Source: Bacillus sp. V59.32b (lineage in GTDB: Bacteria > Bacillota > Bacilli > Bacillales > DSM-1321). Taken from it: a stretch of DNA of 42,972 bases. Both the position numbers and the translations under genes were made by a program. Positions 1-8,302 of the stretch are shown piece by piece (position 1 is the first letter of the stretch; every line of letters begins with the position of its first letter). The stretch covers positions 1 to 42,972 of the forward strand of contig NZ_QVTC01000073.1 in NCBI RefSeq assembly GCF_003429085.1, given 5' to 3'. Under the pieces are notes generated by a model that had not been told where the DNA came from, did not search any database, and saw only the letters and a program-made list of their open reading frames with translations.

Positions 1-233
1 ATGGTGCAGCTGTATCAGAATGGGAAGCCAAGAAAGGATATTATTCGTGAGTACGATCTTACACCCTCCTCTCTGGATAAGTGGATCTCTCAACATAAGG
101 CCTCCGGTTCAGTCAAAGTAACCATAACCGAACACCGGAAGAAACAGAATTGGTAAAGCTCCGTAAGGAACTCAAACAACAGTTAGAGAATGATATTTTA
201 AAGCAAGCTGCGCTGATACTAGGACGAAAATAA
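1..233 (+). pseudogene. IS3-family OrfA (transposase helper), frameshifted
   Basis: The frame opening at position 1 encodes an HTH_Tnp_1-like segment (MVQLYQNGKPRKDIIREYDL, then SSLDKWI) and runs into a stop at 154-156. A second frame from about 139 continues with a leucine-zipper-like tail ([19 protein letters not shown], then [12 protein letters not shown]) to a stop at 231-233, the usual OrfA C-terminus. The two halves are joined by a frameshift near 110-140. In the family OrfA binds the IS ends and is joined to OrfB by programmed frameshifting; here the break lies in the middle of OrfA, so it is ordinary decay. The 5' end of the gene may lie outside the window. Confidence 0.8.
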
Positions 234-235
234 AT

Positions 236-964
236 GTGATTCGGAACAACCAGCACAAATACTCGATATCAGCTATGTGCGACGGCCTTCAATTGCCTAG
301 AAGCACTTATTATTATGAAGCGAAAGAAAGAAAATCCGAAGATAACATCACTTCCCACATCATCGAAATATTTCATGAGAGCCGCCAAAACTATGGAACT
401 CGTAAAATTAAAGTGGAATTAAAGAAACGTGGACTAGTTGTTTCCAGAAGACGAATTGGTCGGATATGCAAGAACAAGGACTCGTGTCCACCTACACTGT
501 GGCTCAATTTAAACCCCATTCGAAGAAGGTTAGCAATACATATGTGTGTTTGTTGATTTCCTTAACAGGGAGATCATTGGTTACTGCGCTGGCCCGAATA
601 AAGACGCTTCACTGGTTTGCCGTGCATTTTCATCTATTAAGGTGGATTTACGCAAAATTCAGTTCTTCCATACGGATCGAGGGGGAGAGTTTAAAAATAA
701 GCTGATTGACGATGCACTAGAGACGTTTACTATCCAACGTTCTCCTAGCATGAAGGGTTGTCCCTATGACAATGCCGTAGCTGAAGCAACATTCAAAATC
801 CTCAAAACAGAGTTTGTGAAGGGCCGGGATTTCGATACATTGGAAGATCTAACAAGAGAATTGCACTACTATGTTCATTGGTTTAATCACATTCGTATTC
901 TGGGACACTGGGATATTTAAGCCCGATTGAGTATAAACTTGAACACCTTAAAAAAGTTGTCTAG
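236..964 (+). pseudogene. IS3-family OrfB (DDE transposase), multiply frameshifted with internal deletion
   Basis: Frame one (236 to about 465) gives the HTH_21 region (SAMCDGLQLPRSTYYYEAKE, NYGTRKIKVELKKRG). The reading then shifts into a second frame at about 466-540 (MQEQGLVSTYTVAQFKPHSK) and a third at about 546-905, carrying DRGGEFKN with the second catalytic Asp and YDNAVAEATFKILKTEF with the catalytic Glu. A last shift near 900 restores LGYLSPIEYKLEHLKKVV before the stop at 962-964. The segment expected to hold the first catalytic Asp (DLTYV-type motif) is missing, which suggests a deletion near 540. The protein cannot be functional. Confidence 0.85.
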
Positions 965-1046
965 TTTAGTGTTGACAATCCAGTAATCTTAAGCGATACG
1001 GGGGTAAATAAAATCTAAAGATGTTATTAAAAATGGAGTGATATTT

Positions 1047-2177
1047 ATGAAAATCTTATTAGTACACATAGGTCCCATTTTCAAATATCCACCGGCATTA
1101 ACAGTATTGCAATATCTAAATGATTTAGGTATTGAAACAATCCTATGTACTACAGACATTGATAGTCAGACTGCAGAGTTATGTGCAAAGCGTGGGGTAA
1201 AAGTCAAAAATATAGTGGCTAATTATGAAAGGACTATTTCCCCCTTTTTAAAACTTTTTCGACTAATAAAAATTAAAAAAGCACTTTGGAAGGAAATAGA
1301 TAATATTTATGATTCAGAAACATCAATATGGGTATTCTCAGACTTGGCATTAAAACACCTCGGGAAAAGGCTATTAAAAAAAAGGTTTATCTTGCATATG
1401 TTTGAGTTAAATGAAAAAACTTTATATTACCGTAAGTTACCATTACTAGCTTTAAATACAGCTTTATATGCAAAGAAAGCTGTCTGTGTAATACAAGCTG
1501 AATATAACCGTGCACACATTTCAAAAGCTTGGTGGGATTTAGAAAAACTCCCATATATATTACCGAATAAGCCCTATTCTAACAATGAAATTAAAAAGTA
1601 TTCACATATATCAAATCAAAAAGCATCTATTATAATAAATAAGCTTAAAGGTAAGAAGATAATATTGTATCAAGGAATATTAAGTCCAGAGCGCCCGTTA
1701 GATGTTTTTATAAAAGCAGTTAACAAGCTTGGAGAAGACTATGCTTTTGTAGTTATGTCAGGAGGGGAAAATATTTACAAAGACATAGGTAGTGAAAATT
1801 TTTACTTTATACCTTATATAGCGAATCCATACCATCTGGAGGTAACAAGTCACGCATATATTGGAGTTTTAACTTATGTACCCACTAACAATGAATTTTC
1901 TATGTTAAATGCGTTATATTGTGCGCCAAATAAGCTGTATGAATATTCCAAGTTCGGTATTCCCATGATAGGAAATGATGTTCCTGGATTATCATATGCC
2001 TTCAATACATCAGGTTGTGGAGTATGCTTTGAAACATTTGAAGAATCTAATGTAATAAGTGCTATTAAAGCTGTAGAAAAAAATTATGATTTTATGGCAG
2101 CAAAATCAAAGGAATTTTATAATAAGGTTGATATTAAAGGAACAATAAAAGAAATTGTTGACTCAATTGATTGTTGA
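1047..2177 (+). CDS. Glycosyltransferase, GT-B fold (GT4-like)
   Basis: Cytoplasmic GT-B glycosyltransferase, probably adding one sugar to a lipid-linked surface polysaccharide repeat unit. The N-terminus (MKILLVHIGPIFKYPPALTV) is typical of GT-B acceptor domains. The C-terminal half has a donor-site signature (KLYEYSKFGIPMIGNDVPG) like the KL-x-EYMA-x-G-x-PVI motif of GT4 enzymes. The 376-residue length fits. I chose ATG 1047 over GTG 1038 because GGAG at 1035 is correctly spaced only from 1047. The next gene is a Wzx-like flippase and then an epimerase, so this is the distal part of a capsule or teichuronic-type cluster cut off upstream by the IS relic. The DNA is AT-richer than the catabolic genes later in the window, as is usual for transferred polysaccharide loci. 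The sugar specificity cannot be read from sequence. Confidence 0.8.
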   Translation: MKILLVHIGPIFKYPPALTVLQYLNDLGIETILCTTDIDSQTAELCAKRGVKVKNIVANYERTISPFLKLFRLIKIKKALWKEIDNIYDSETSIWVFSDLALKHLGKRLLKKRFILHMFELNEKTLYYRKLPLLALNTALYAKKAVCVIQAEYNRAHISKAWWDLEKLPYILPNKPYSNNEIKKYSHISNQKASIIINKLKGKKIILYQGILSPERPLDVFIKAVNKLGEDYAFVVMSGGENIYKDIGSENFYFIPYIANPYHLEVTSHAYIGVLTYVPTNNEFSMLNALYCAPNKLYEYSKFGIPMIGNDVPGLSYAFNTSGCGVCFETFEESNVISAIKAVEKNYDFMAAKSKEFYNKVDIKGTIKEIVDSIDC

Positions 2178-2212
2178 TAAGAGTGCTGAGTTTGTGTGGA
2201 GGATGAAAATCA

Positions 2213-3508
2213 TTGAGTGTATCTAAGATTAAAATTTTGTTTTCCTCAAAAGTGATGAAAAATGGTTCTTGGCTGTATATTCTTCAAATATTTAATACTT
2301 TAGCTCCATTACTAACTTTACCGTATATCACCCGAGTTCTTGGTGCATCACAGTTTGGAGTGTTTTCATTCTCATTAAATTTGATTGGATATTTTCAGGT
2401 TATTGTTGAATATGGGTTTAATCTTTCTGGATCTCGAAAAGTAGCAGTTGCTAGGGATAAAGAAGAAGTGGAAAGAATTTATAGTGCGATTATGACTAGT
2501 AAAGTTATTCTTTGTGTTGCAACATTTTTTTTAATGCTGTTAATTTGCCAAATTTTAAGTGTAAATGAAATGCAATTTATTAGTATGATAGTCCTTTATT
2601 CTATGGTTATAGGGTTGTCATTACAGCAAACATGGTTATTTCAAGGAATGCAGGATATGAAATATATAACGATTATTAATGTATTTGCACGTACATTATC
2701 TGTTATATTAATTTTTTTATTCGTAAAGGAACCAAGTGATATATATATATATTGTCTACTATACGCAATTACTTTTTTATTAGGCGGTATTATTAGCGTT
2801 ATAATCATTAAAAACAAGTTGGGAATAGCTTTCCATATTCCATCAATTAAAGATGTAAAAACGGAGCTTCAAGATGGATGGTATATTTTTACAACTTCAG
2901 CAATGACCAAGGTTTTTAGCGGCTTTGGTATTACTATTTTAGGATTCACTAGTACGGAAAGTAGCGTTGGTATCTTTTCTGCTATACAGAAAATTCCGAT
3001 AATAATATCGATGATGTTTGCACCTATTGGACAAGTAATTTATCCTTACATTAGTAAATATTATATTGAATCATTCGAAAAAGGAATACAAAAGGTAAAG
3101 AAAATAAGTATGGTAATTATGCCAATAGTCGTTATTATTTGTATTATACTAATCTTAAATTCAAAATATGTGGTTAATTTGCTTTTTGGTGATAGTTATG
3201 TGGCATATTATGTATTATTAATTCCTTTGACACTTTGGATGTTACTAGGTATTTTAAATAATTTTCTAGGAGTACAAATAGTGGTAGCAAGTGGGCATGA
3301 AAAAGAGTATAGTATTGCTTTTAATTGGGGATTTATTTCATTAATATTATTTAATGTAGCTTTAGGCTTTATTTGGGGACTTTACGGTATTGCAGTTGCT
3401 GCATTAGTTGCTGAGCTTGTTTTAACGTTGGCTTTAATATATCAAATAAAAAAGATATCAAAAAAGTTTAGAGAAGAAAATAAGTTAAAGTTGATAGATA
3501 TGAAATGA
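2213..3508 (+). CDS. Wzx-like polysaccharide flippase (MATE/MOP superfamily)
   Basis: Integral membrane protein of 431 residues that likely flips undecaprenyl-linked repeat units across the cytoplasmic membrane. It shows about 12 to 14 hydrophobic segments and the typical early motif ([20 protein letters not shown] then [17 protein letters not shown]) of the RfbX/Wzx family. The start is TTG 2213, chosen because GGAGG at 2198-2202 is well spaced. The stop overlaps the ATG of the following epimerase gene (ATGA, 3505-3508), so the two were translationally coupled. Together with the upstream glycosyltransferase it belongs to a Wzx/Wzy-type assembly cluster. No polymerase (Wzy) is present in the window. 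The reading frame looks intact although its downstream partner is dead. Confidence 0.85.
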   Translation: MSVSKIKILFSSKVMKNGSWLYILQIFNTLAPLLTLPYITRVLGASQFGVFSFSLNLIGYFQVIVEYGFNLSGSRKVAVARDKEEVERIYSAIMTSKVILCVATFFLMLLICQILSVNEMQFISMIVLYSMVIGLSLQQTWLFQGMQDMKYITIINVFARTLSVILIFLFVKEPSDIYIYCLLYAITFLLGGIISVIIIKNKLGIAFHIPSIKDVKTELQDGWYIFTTSAMTKVFSGFGITILGFTSTESSVGIFSAIQKIPIIISMMFAPIGQVIYPYISKYYIESFEKGIQKVKKISMVIMPIVVIICIILILNSKYVVNLLFGDSYVAYYVLLIPLTLWMLLGILNNFLGVQIVVASGHEKEYSIAFNWGFISLILFNVALGFIWGLYGIAVAALVAELVLTLALIYQIKKISKKFREENKLKLIDMK

Positions 3509-4347
3509 AGAAAAAAGTAATGATAGTATTCGGAACACGGCCAGAGGCTATTAAGATGTGTCCTTTAGTTAAAGAATTAAAATCACGGGATAAATTGGAT
3601 ACGGTTGTTTGTGTTACAGGTCAGCATAGAGAAATGTTAGATCAGGTCTTGGATGCATTTAATGTGGTTCCTGATTATGATCTATCCATTATGAAAGCAA
3701 AACAGACGCTATTCGATCTAACTATAAATATTCTATAACAAATAAAAGTTGTATTGGAAGAAGCGAAGCCAGATGTAGTTTTAGTTCATGGTGATACTTC
3801 TACAACGTTTGTAACGTCCTTAGCATGTTTTTATTTACAAATTCCAGTTGGTCACGTAGAGGCTGGACTCAGAACATATAATATTTATTCTCCATATCCA
3901 GAAGAGTTTAATCGCCAAGCTGTAGGAATTGTAGCGAAATTTAATTTTGCCCCAACGGAGATGTCTAAAGAGAATCTTTTAAAAGAGGGGAAAGATCCTT
4001 CCACTATACATGTTACTGGTAATACAGCTATTGATGCACTTAAGACAACGGTTAGAAATGATTACTATCATAAGCACCTCGATTGGGTAGCAGATAGCAG
4101 ACTTATTATGATAACGGCTCATCGCAGGGAAAATCAAGGTGAACCAATGAGAAATATGTTTAAAGCTATTAAAAGGATTGTTGATGAACATTCGGATATT
4201 AAGGCAATATATCCAATTCATATGAACCCAGTAGTAAGAGAAACTGCCAATGAAATACTAGGAAATAACGATAGGGTAAGAATCATTGAACCATTAGAAG
4301 TCTTGGATTTTCATAATTTTCTTTCAAGATCTTTTTATCATATATGA
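3505..4347 (+). pseudogene. wecB: UDP-N-acetylglucosamine 2-epimerase, nonsense codon plus truncated C-terminus
   Basis: The family (WecB/MnaA) interconverts UDP-GlcNAc and UDP-ManNAc for surface polysaccharides. Visible motifs are FGTRPEAIK near residue 9, HGDTSTT, GHVEAGLRT and TAHRREN, all in one frame. That frame is interrupted by TAA at 3736-3738, in a place (TINIL, stop, QIKVVLEE) where relatives have one ordinary residue, so a single-base nonsense mutation is likely. The frame ends at 4345-4347 after about 280 residues (family about 370-380), just before the TDSGG-x-QEE-type UDP-binding segment. Degraded similarity seems to continue in another frame to about 4420 (PSFVPLFV). Restart at the ATG 3754 region could not give a full enzyme. 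A functional copy elsewhere would be needed for ManNAc synthesis. Confidence 0.85.
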
Positions 4348-4441
4348 TTACGGCCATAGGAATTTACCAGCTATGCCATCTTTTGTACCACTCTTCGTCA
4401 AAGAATTTACCAGTCATTGCCTAATCTCTTTTACCAATAAA

Positions 4442-4482
4442 AACTCCTCTCATTACTAATTTATAATGGAGGAGTTTTTTTG
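4442..4482 (+). terminator. Rho-independent terminator after the polysaccharide cluster
   Basis: AACTCCTC on the left arm pairs with GAGGAGTT on the right, extended inward by CATTA/TAATG with one mismatch, and is followed by seven T residues. It lies about 95 bases after the broken epimerase frame and would end transcription of the polysaccharide genes. Confidence 0.8.
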
Positions 4483-4497
4483 ATTTAAAACTTTTGG

Positions 4498-4700
4498 TTA
4501 ACCCTTAAAGAACTCTATTATGATTTTCCTTAATCCTTCATAAATGTTCTGTTCAGTCCATGTATATGGAAAAGGTTCTTTCCCATAAACTTTAAGAAGC
4601 TTTTTCTTTAATTTCTTAGGGAAAGGACTCCACTCTTTTTAACCGGTCCAATAATAGTTTTCTTCCATCTTGCATAAATCTTTCAGGGTCAATATTTCCA
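4498..4700 (-). pseudogene. Unrecognised reverse-strand coding relic
   Basis: Read on the minus strand, one frame gives YGNIDPERFMQDGRKLLLDR then LKRVESFP before a stop. The neighbouring frame continues without interruption (KKLKKKLLKVYGKEPFPYTW then TEQNIYEGLRKIIIEFFKG) to a stop at 4498-4500. Joined by one frameshift at about 4620 the segment reads like a small, lysine-rich soluble protein. I do not recognise the family. The frameshift and the absence of a credible ribosome binding site indicate a dead gene. It directly abuts an IstB relic on the same strand. Confidence 0.45.
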
Positions 4701-4704
4701 TATT

Positions 4705-4985
4705 TTAGGCCTCACTGCCTAATCCATGCCGCTCCCGCATGGAGGTTTCACCGTCCAATAAGAATTGATAAGAATTATGGACAATGCGGTCTAAATGGAT
4801 TCCGCAATGGTACCGTTTCCCAACTTCGTATGCCATCCGCCGGGATCGATTTGAGAACAGTAAATGGTGGAAGCTGTTTTTTGCCGAACATCAGTAATCT
4901 CCAACACGATATTGGCTTCGTCAATAGAGTCAATTAATAAAAGTTGATTGCGAGTGGTTTTTTAAAGTTCTCAACTTGTTTGAGT
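4705..4985 (-). pseudogene. istB: IS21-family IstB transposition helper ATPase, C-terminal relic
   Basis: On the minus strand the frame reads LLLIDSIDEANIVLEITDVR, then QKTASTIYCSQIDPGGWHTK and LGNGTIAESI, a degenerate match to the IstB Walker B/sensor region (family pattern DDWG...LEI...R...S-x-IVASQ-x-P...WH...LGDPTIADAILDR). After a frameshift at about 4790 it continues DRIVHNSYQFLLDGETSMRE, the conserved IstB C-terminus, and stops at 4705-4707. A further shift lies near 4960. The N-terminal Walker A part and the partner IstA are not recognisable. This is a mobile-element fossil. Confidence 0.8.
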
Positions 4986-5558
4986 GTTGCATTATCAAAA
5001 GATTGATTTTTTTTCAATTATTATTCCTGTGAAAGAGCCTTAATTAACGAGTTGTCCTGTTAGAATTTTTTTAATGGATATAACAAAAGAGAGCTCTTGA
5101 AATGGTGAGACCCAAGGATGTACCCTTTGGTCACTGCATCACAAGTTGGTGTATTTAAATTCTAGTACTCACTTTTAAGGGCTTACCCTCTTTGGTCTTC
5201 TTAAAATCAAAATTTTCTCCCCGTAAGCGTAAAATATTATCTTCTTATTTATAGTCCCCAAAAGTTATTGTCCCATATAATTTTATTAAATTTTTCTGGA
5301 TATCCCCATGCGTAATTCGACAGCAATATCAATGATAAATCTTAGTATTGAATTTTCCTTCTTACCTAAATATATAAGTCATAAAACCGATATAAAATTA
5401 AGAATCGAGTTTATTTTGGTTTAGATTAATAATTAAAAGGTTATAAAGAATAATATTCATTGTTTACACCTTTTTCGACAAATGGTAACATTTTTATACA
5501 TGGGTTTTCATACCCTTGTTTCCAAATTTATTCTGGTATACTTCAAAAATATTATATG
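4986..5558. other. AT-rich decayed intergenic region
   Basis: No intact gene is visible. On the minus strand at about 5161-5330 there is coding-like sequence: EDNILRLRGENFDFKKTKEG then KPLKVSTRI ending in TAA, preceded in the same frame by a TAA and LYGTITFGDYK, with an alternative frame upstream giving AWGYPEKFNKIIWDNNFWG. This suggests another broken gene of unknown family. The rest is AT-rich with no convincing promoter or RNA. Confidence 0.35.
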
Positions 5559-5677
5559 CACATAAATCGTACGAAATGGCAAAGTTATCGAAAGATAATG
5601 ACGCAAAGCTAAAGGGGCTAAAGTAATCTTGCGAAGCCAGCCAGCTGCCGAATACGATTTCTCCTACGATTTATGTG
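5559..5677 (+). promoter_or_regulatory. Cyclic-di-GMP-I (GEMM-I) riboswitch with competing helix
   Basis: The core contains the conserved elements in order: GGCAAA (5578-5583), a stem capped by a GAAA tetraloop (GTTATC-GAAA-GATAAT), GACGCAAAGC, GGGGCTAA (the tetraloop-receptor strand), then AGCCAGCC-x-GCTGCC. Helix P1 is formed by AAATCGTA (5564-5571) with TACGATTT (5653-5660). An exact second copy of TACGATTT lies a few bases downstream and extends to TACGATTTATGTG (5665-5677), a perfect 13-base complement of 5559-5571. P1 of the aptamer and this longer helix therefore compete for the same 5' strand. That is the classic layout of a switch. A small gene follows at 5699. Ligand class is by motif recognition; switching direction is inference. 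Confidence 0.85.
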
Positions 5678-5698
5678 AGTCTCAAGGGAGGACATGCT

Positions 5699-5869
5699 TT
5701 GAAGAAGATCTACTATAAATTGAGATTTGTATGGCATTATGCAAAGCAGAGACATAATGAAGTTCTGATTGAGGATTGTTTATCTGAACCTTTAATTGCC
5801 AAGCTGCGATTAAAAGCTTCCTATCATAAAAGTCAGGCTACGAAATACAACACAAAACTGGTTTTCTAA
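5699..5869 (+). CDS. Small basic protein under c-di-GMP riboswitch control
   Basis: A 56-residue, Lys/Arg/His/Tyr-rich protein (KKIYYKLRFVWHYAKQRHNE near the start, YHKSQATKYNTKLVF at the end) with no signal peptide, membrane segment or motif that I recognise. The start is taken as TTG 5699 because AGGGAGGA at 5685-5692 sits 6 to 7 bases upstream. A GTG at 5675 is in frame but lies inside the riboswitch's competing helix and has no ribosome binding site. The gene stands alone between the riboswitch and a strong terminator, so its expression should follow cyclic-di-GMP level. Such orphan targets in Bacillus may relate to motility, biofilm or surface behaviour, but no function can be assigned here. 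The clean riboswitch-gene-terminator unit supports it being real despite its size. Confidence 0.65.
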   Translation: MKKIYYKLRFVWHYAKQRHNEVLIEDCLSEPLIAKLRLKASYHKSQATKYNTKLVF

Positions 5870-5871
5870 AA

Positions 5872-5915
5872 AGCGGCAAAGTGTCTTAGACAAGACATTT
5901 TGCCGCTTTTTTTCT
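5872..5915 (+). terminator. Strong rho-independent terminator of the riboswitch-controlled gene
   Basis: AAGCGGCAAAGTGTCTT pairs with AAGACATTTTGCCGCTT around a short loop and is followed by a run of seven to eight T. It begins three bases after the stop codon of the small gene. Confidence 0.9.
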
Positions 5916-5978
5916 TATTTTTATTTAGCATGATTGGATACGAGGGGAGAAATAAACCGGTGTTGACACTCTTTCTGA

Positions 5979-6500
5979 TTAATTCCATTTAAGCTGCGGG
6001 TTATCAACTCTAAATTGATGAAGCTCTTCTAATTTTTCAACTAAGTAATCTTGAATACTATCTGTATATCCCCAAATATAATCATTATTATCGGAAGGTG
6101 GCTGGTAAGTCCAATCTTCCTTACTTTCACAAAAGGTTTCTAAAGCTTTTGTTATTTCATCTTTTTGCCCACATTTATGTTGTACCTCTAAAAAAGTAGT
6201 CAATTTCGGGTATTCATCCTCTGTTAATTCAAATCCGCAACCAATAAACTTCCAATCTGATTGATCATTAATAAGTATATATAAATTATTATCACGCAAT
6301 TGTGTAGTTCGATGTGACCATTGTCTAGGACTGCCAATTAGCTCAGTGAATTTCCCGGTCACTTTTCCTTCCAATGTTTCATCCAGCATAGACTGAAGTC
6401 TTTGAGCATTTTGGATCGCATAAATGTCAAGCGGTGTAAACTTTCTGCATTTTTTCTACACTATTCCATTGATTTTTAAAATGAAAAAGTCTAAATCCAT
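5979..6500 (-). pseudogene. Hypothetical protein gene with disrupted N-terminus
   Basis: The open part, 136 codons from ATG 6389 to the stop at 5979, is acidic and soluble (KFTELIGSPRQWSHRTTQLR, WKFIGCGFELTEDEYPKL, YTDSIQDYLVEKLEELHQF). No ribosome binding site precedes 6389, and coding-like sequence continues upstream: in the same frame PLDIYAIQNAQRLQS, then in another frame HFKNQWNSVEKMQKVYT, then MDLDFF from an ATG at 6500. Two single-base indels (near 6480 and 6430) would join these into a protein of about 173 residues. I do not recognise the family. It diverges from the tubulin-like gene at 6542. Either it is a recent pseudogene or sequence errors have split it; a shortened protein from 6389 is possible but unlikely. 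Confidence 0.6.
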
Positions 6501-6541
6501 AAAACTTGAGTATTATCATATTAAGATAAGGAGGCGATCTG

Positions 6542-7651
6542 GTGAAATCAATAGGAATCTTGGGTGTAGGGCAGGCAGGTGGGAATATAGCTGAAATAGC
6601 ATCCGCCTTAGGCTTTCAAACGGCCCTTATCAACACGAACCAACATGATGGCTTAGTGAACACAAGGGTGGAAAAGAAGTATTTTGTCCCAGGATTTAAG
6701 GGAGCAGGACAAGATAGATCTATAGGATTAAGAGCTATTCAAGATAACTATCGGGAGATCATTGACTTTGTAAAGCAGTCCTTTAAGGACATAAGGCTTT
6801 TATTGGTGGCCTTTTCTACAGATGGTGGTACTGGTTCTGGTATGAGTCCGTTATTAATTGATCTGTTAGTAGACCAGCTGCCTGACATCAACATAGGTGC
6901 TATCGCTGTTGTACCCGAACGAAACGTGTTAGCGGGCAACCGAATCAATACTGCTGAATGTATCCAAGAGATTTCAAAAATTGAGGGGATCTCTTCTGTA
7001 TTCCTGGTAGACAACGATCAAATGCGCAGGAGTAACCCGCAATCCAGCAAACAGAAGATCTATCTTGCTTCAAATCATCAAGTCATGGAGGCAATTAACA
7101 GAGTACTGCAAGTTACGCAAAAGAGTTCTTTTTACGGGAACTTCGATGAAACGGATCTGATGAATATTCTGGGCACACGAGGGGTAACAATCATATCTTC
7201 AGCTACAATTACAGACGCAAAGTCTACGGCAGACGTGTCCAGTAAAATTCAGCGTTCCTGGGCCAATTCTGTATTTTGTCCAGTTGAAACAACAGGCGTA
7301 ATTCGAGCTGGACTTATCTTTGAAGGACCGGAGAATATGACTAGGCTCATTAATATGCCATTAATCTTCGAAAGAATCGGGGAACCTCTGCAGTTATTCG
7401 AAGGAACCTATATCTTAGAATCTGACCCTACTATAACCACCATTTTAGCGGGTCTGCCATTCCCAACCCGCAGACTGTCGGCTGTTGAGGAATCCATTGA
7501 GAAGAACAAAGATCGTTTAGAGAACCTGGTCAACACGGAACATACCCAGAAATATGAGTCGCGAATATCCTGGGCATCAAACCTGAGAACTAAAAAACCT
7601 GAGAAACAGGCAGCCTCCATATCATCCAAGTTAGCAAAGTACCAAAGATGA
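6542..7651 (+). CDS. TubZ/FtsZ-like tubulin-family GTPase
   Basis: A 369-residue cytomotive GTPase. Visible elements are the T1 nucleotide loop GVGQAGGN (residues 8-15), the tubulin signature in loop T4, STDGGTGSGMS (92-102), and a T7 loop NFDETD (200-205) that fits the N-x-D-x-x-D/E pattern needed to activate GTP hydrolysis in the next subunit of a filament. The tail is basic (RTKKPEKQ, KLAKYQR), as in TubZ proteins whose tail contacts TubR-DNA. It is too divergent to be the housekeeping FtsZ (no dcw neighbours, no conserved C-terminal FtsA/SepF peptide). Known relatives segregate plasmids or phage DNA in Bacillus and Clostridium. No TubR-like HTH gene or iteron array is seen next to it. Start is GTG 6542 with AAGGAGG at 6528-6534. 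Terminator follows. Confidence 0.8.
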   Translation: MKSIGILGVGQAGGNIAEIASALGFQTALINTNQHDGLVNTRVEKKYFVPGFKGAGQDRSIGLRAIQDNYREIIDFVKQSFKDIRLLLVAFSTDGGTGSGMSPLLIDLLVDQLPDINIGAIAVVPERNVLAGNRINTAECIQEISKIEGISSVFLVDNDQMRRSNPQSSKQKIYLASNHQVMEAINRVLQVTQKSSFYGNFDETDLMNILGTRGVTIISSATITDAKSTADVSSKIQRSWANSVFCPVETTGVIRAGLIFEGPENMTRLINMPLIFERIGEPLQLFEGTYILESDPTITTILAGLPFPTRRLSAVEESIEKNKDRLENLVNTEHTQKYESRISWASNLRTKKPEKQAASISSKLAKYQR

Positions 7652-7686
7652 AGGGATTCATTCACAACGTAAATATAGCAAAAGTG

Positions 7687-7722
7687 AACACACTGGATGT
7701 TACGGTTCCAGTGTGTTTTCAT
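7687..7722 (+). terminator. Rho-independent terminator after the tubulin-like gene
   Basis: AACACACTGGA (7687-7697) pairs exactly with TCCAGTGTGTT (7707-7717) around a nine-base loop, followed by a short T run. It makes the tubulin-like gene a single-gene transcript. Confidence 0.85.
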
Positions 7723-8302
7723 TTATGGAAAATATCTTATTCAACCTAGTACAAAAGAGCGTTAAAAGGGACAAATAAGCCTATGCAAAGAAACTGTTTA
7801 TGAATTTAAAGAATGAGTGAAATTTCATTTGCCGGCATCAGAGGAGTTTTCATGTCAAAAAGAAACCCATAGTTTAGGACACTCTGTAAAAAATGTAGTA
7901 TCACAACCTGATGTGCGTCATTATAGGAAAATGGAAGTGTTTTATCCACTTAAAAAAGAAAGCGTTTACATATTGTGATGCACTACTTATACTGGATTTG
8001 TACCAACAAATTAAGTTGTGTTTGCCTTTGTTACAAACCAACTCAGCTCCCCACGTTAAATATCCTTATGGTCAGCAGTATATTTCAATTTTTCTTGCAG
8101 TCATTTTTTCTTCTGGATTGAAGCCATTCTTTGTGATTAATAGACCTCTATTACAAATGACGATAATCTTACTCCATCTATTAAATATCATTGTATTTTT
8201 CTTTGCTTAACTACTGAATTTTCTTTTTTAAAGGAGGTGAACCATTCCGTTTTCGTTCTCTGTAAAGTGCAGGCCAACTATATCAGATGATGGAGGAATA
8301 CG
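7723..8302 (+). other. Long leader region of the glycosidase gene
   Basis: No gene is supported here; a 99-codon frame at 7911-8210 lacks a ribosome binding site and crosses the cre-like box. The segment contains that box (7957-7970) and, at 8230-8240, a very strong AAAGGAGGTGA sequence. Six bases after the GGAGG core lies ATT 8244, whose frame runs 20 codons and ends in TGA 8304-8306, overlapping the ATG of the glycosidase gene. This may be a translated leader with a rare start codon or a standby ribosome site. Confidence 0.4.
7957..7970 (+). promoter_or_regulatory. cre-like box (CcpA operator)
   Basis: AGAAAGCGTTTACA matches the Bacillus cre consensus TGAAAGCGNTTWCA in all but the first base. 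It lies about 330 bases upstream of the secreted glycosidase gene, so glucose repression through CcpA is likely. The distance is long, implying a promoter near the box and a long untranslated leader. Confidence 0.6.

Larger units (their letters stand above)
1..982 (+). mobile_element. Decayed IS3-family (IS150-like) insertion sequence, left end outside window
   Basis: An OrfA-type helix-turn-helix reading frame is followed by an OrfB-type DDE transposase, both in pieces. The right terminus appears to be the segment around 968-982, which reads as the mirror of the TGGATTGTCAACACT-type ends I associate with IS150-like elements; it starts a few bases after the OrfB stop at 962-964, as expected for this family. 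The left inverted repeat is not in the window. Several frameshifts and an internal deletion make the copy inactive. It sits just upstream of a polysaccharide gene cluster, a common place for IS3 elements to land. Confidence 0.85.

Noticed and set aside
6400-7800. TubR-like regulator gene or tubC-type iterons around the tubulin-like gene
   Set aside because: No short HTH gene or repeated 10-14-base motif could be found on either side.
7911-8210. 99-codon plus-strand frame before the glycosidase gene
   Set aside because: No ribosome binding site, unusual amino-acid mix rich in Leu/Ile/Phe from AT-rich DNA, and it runs through the cre-like box; treated as leader DNA.
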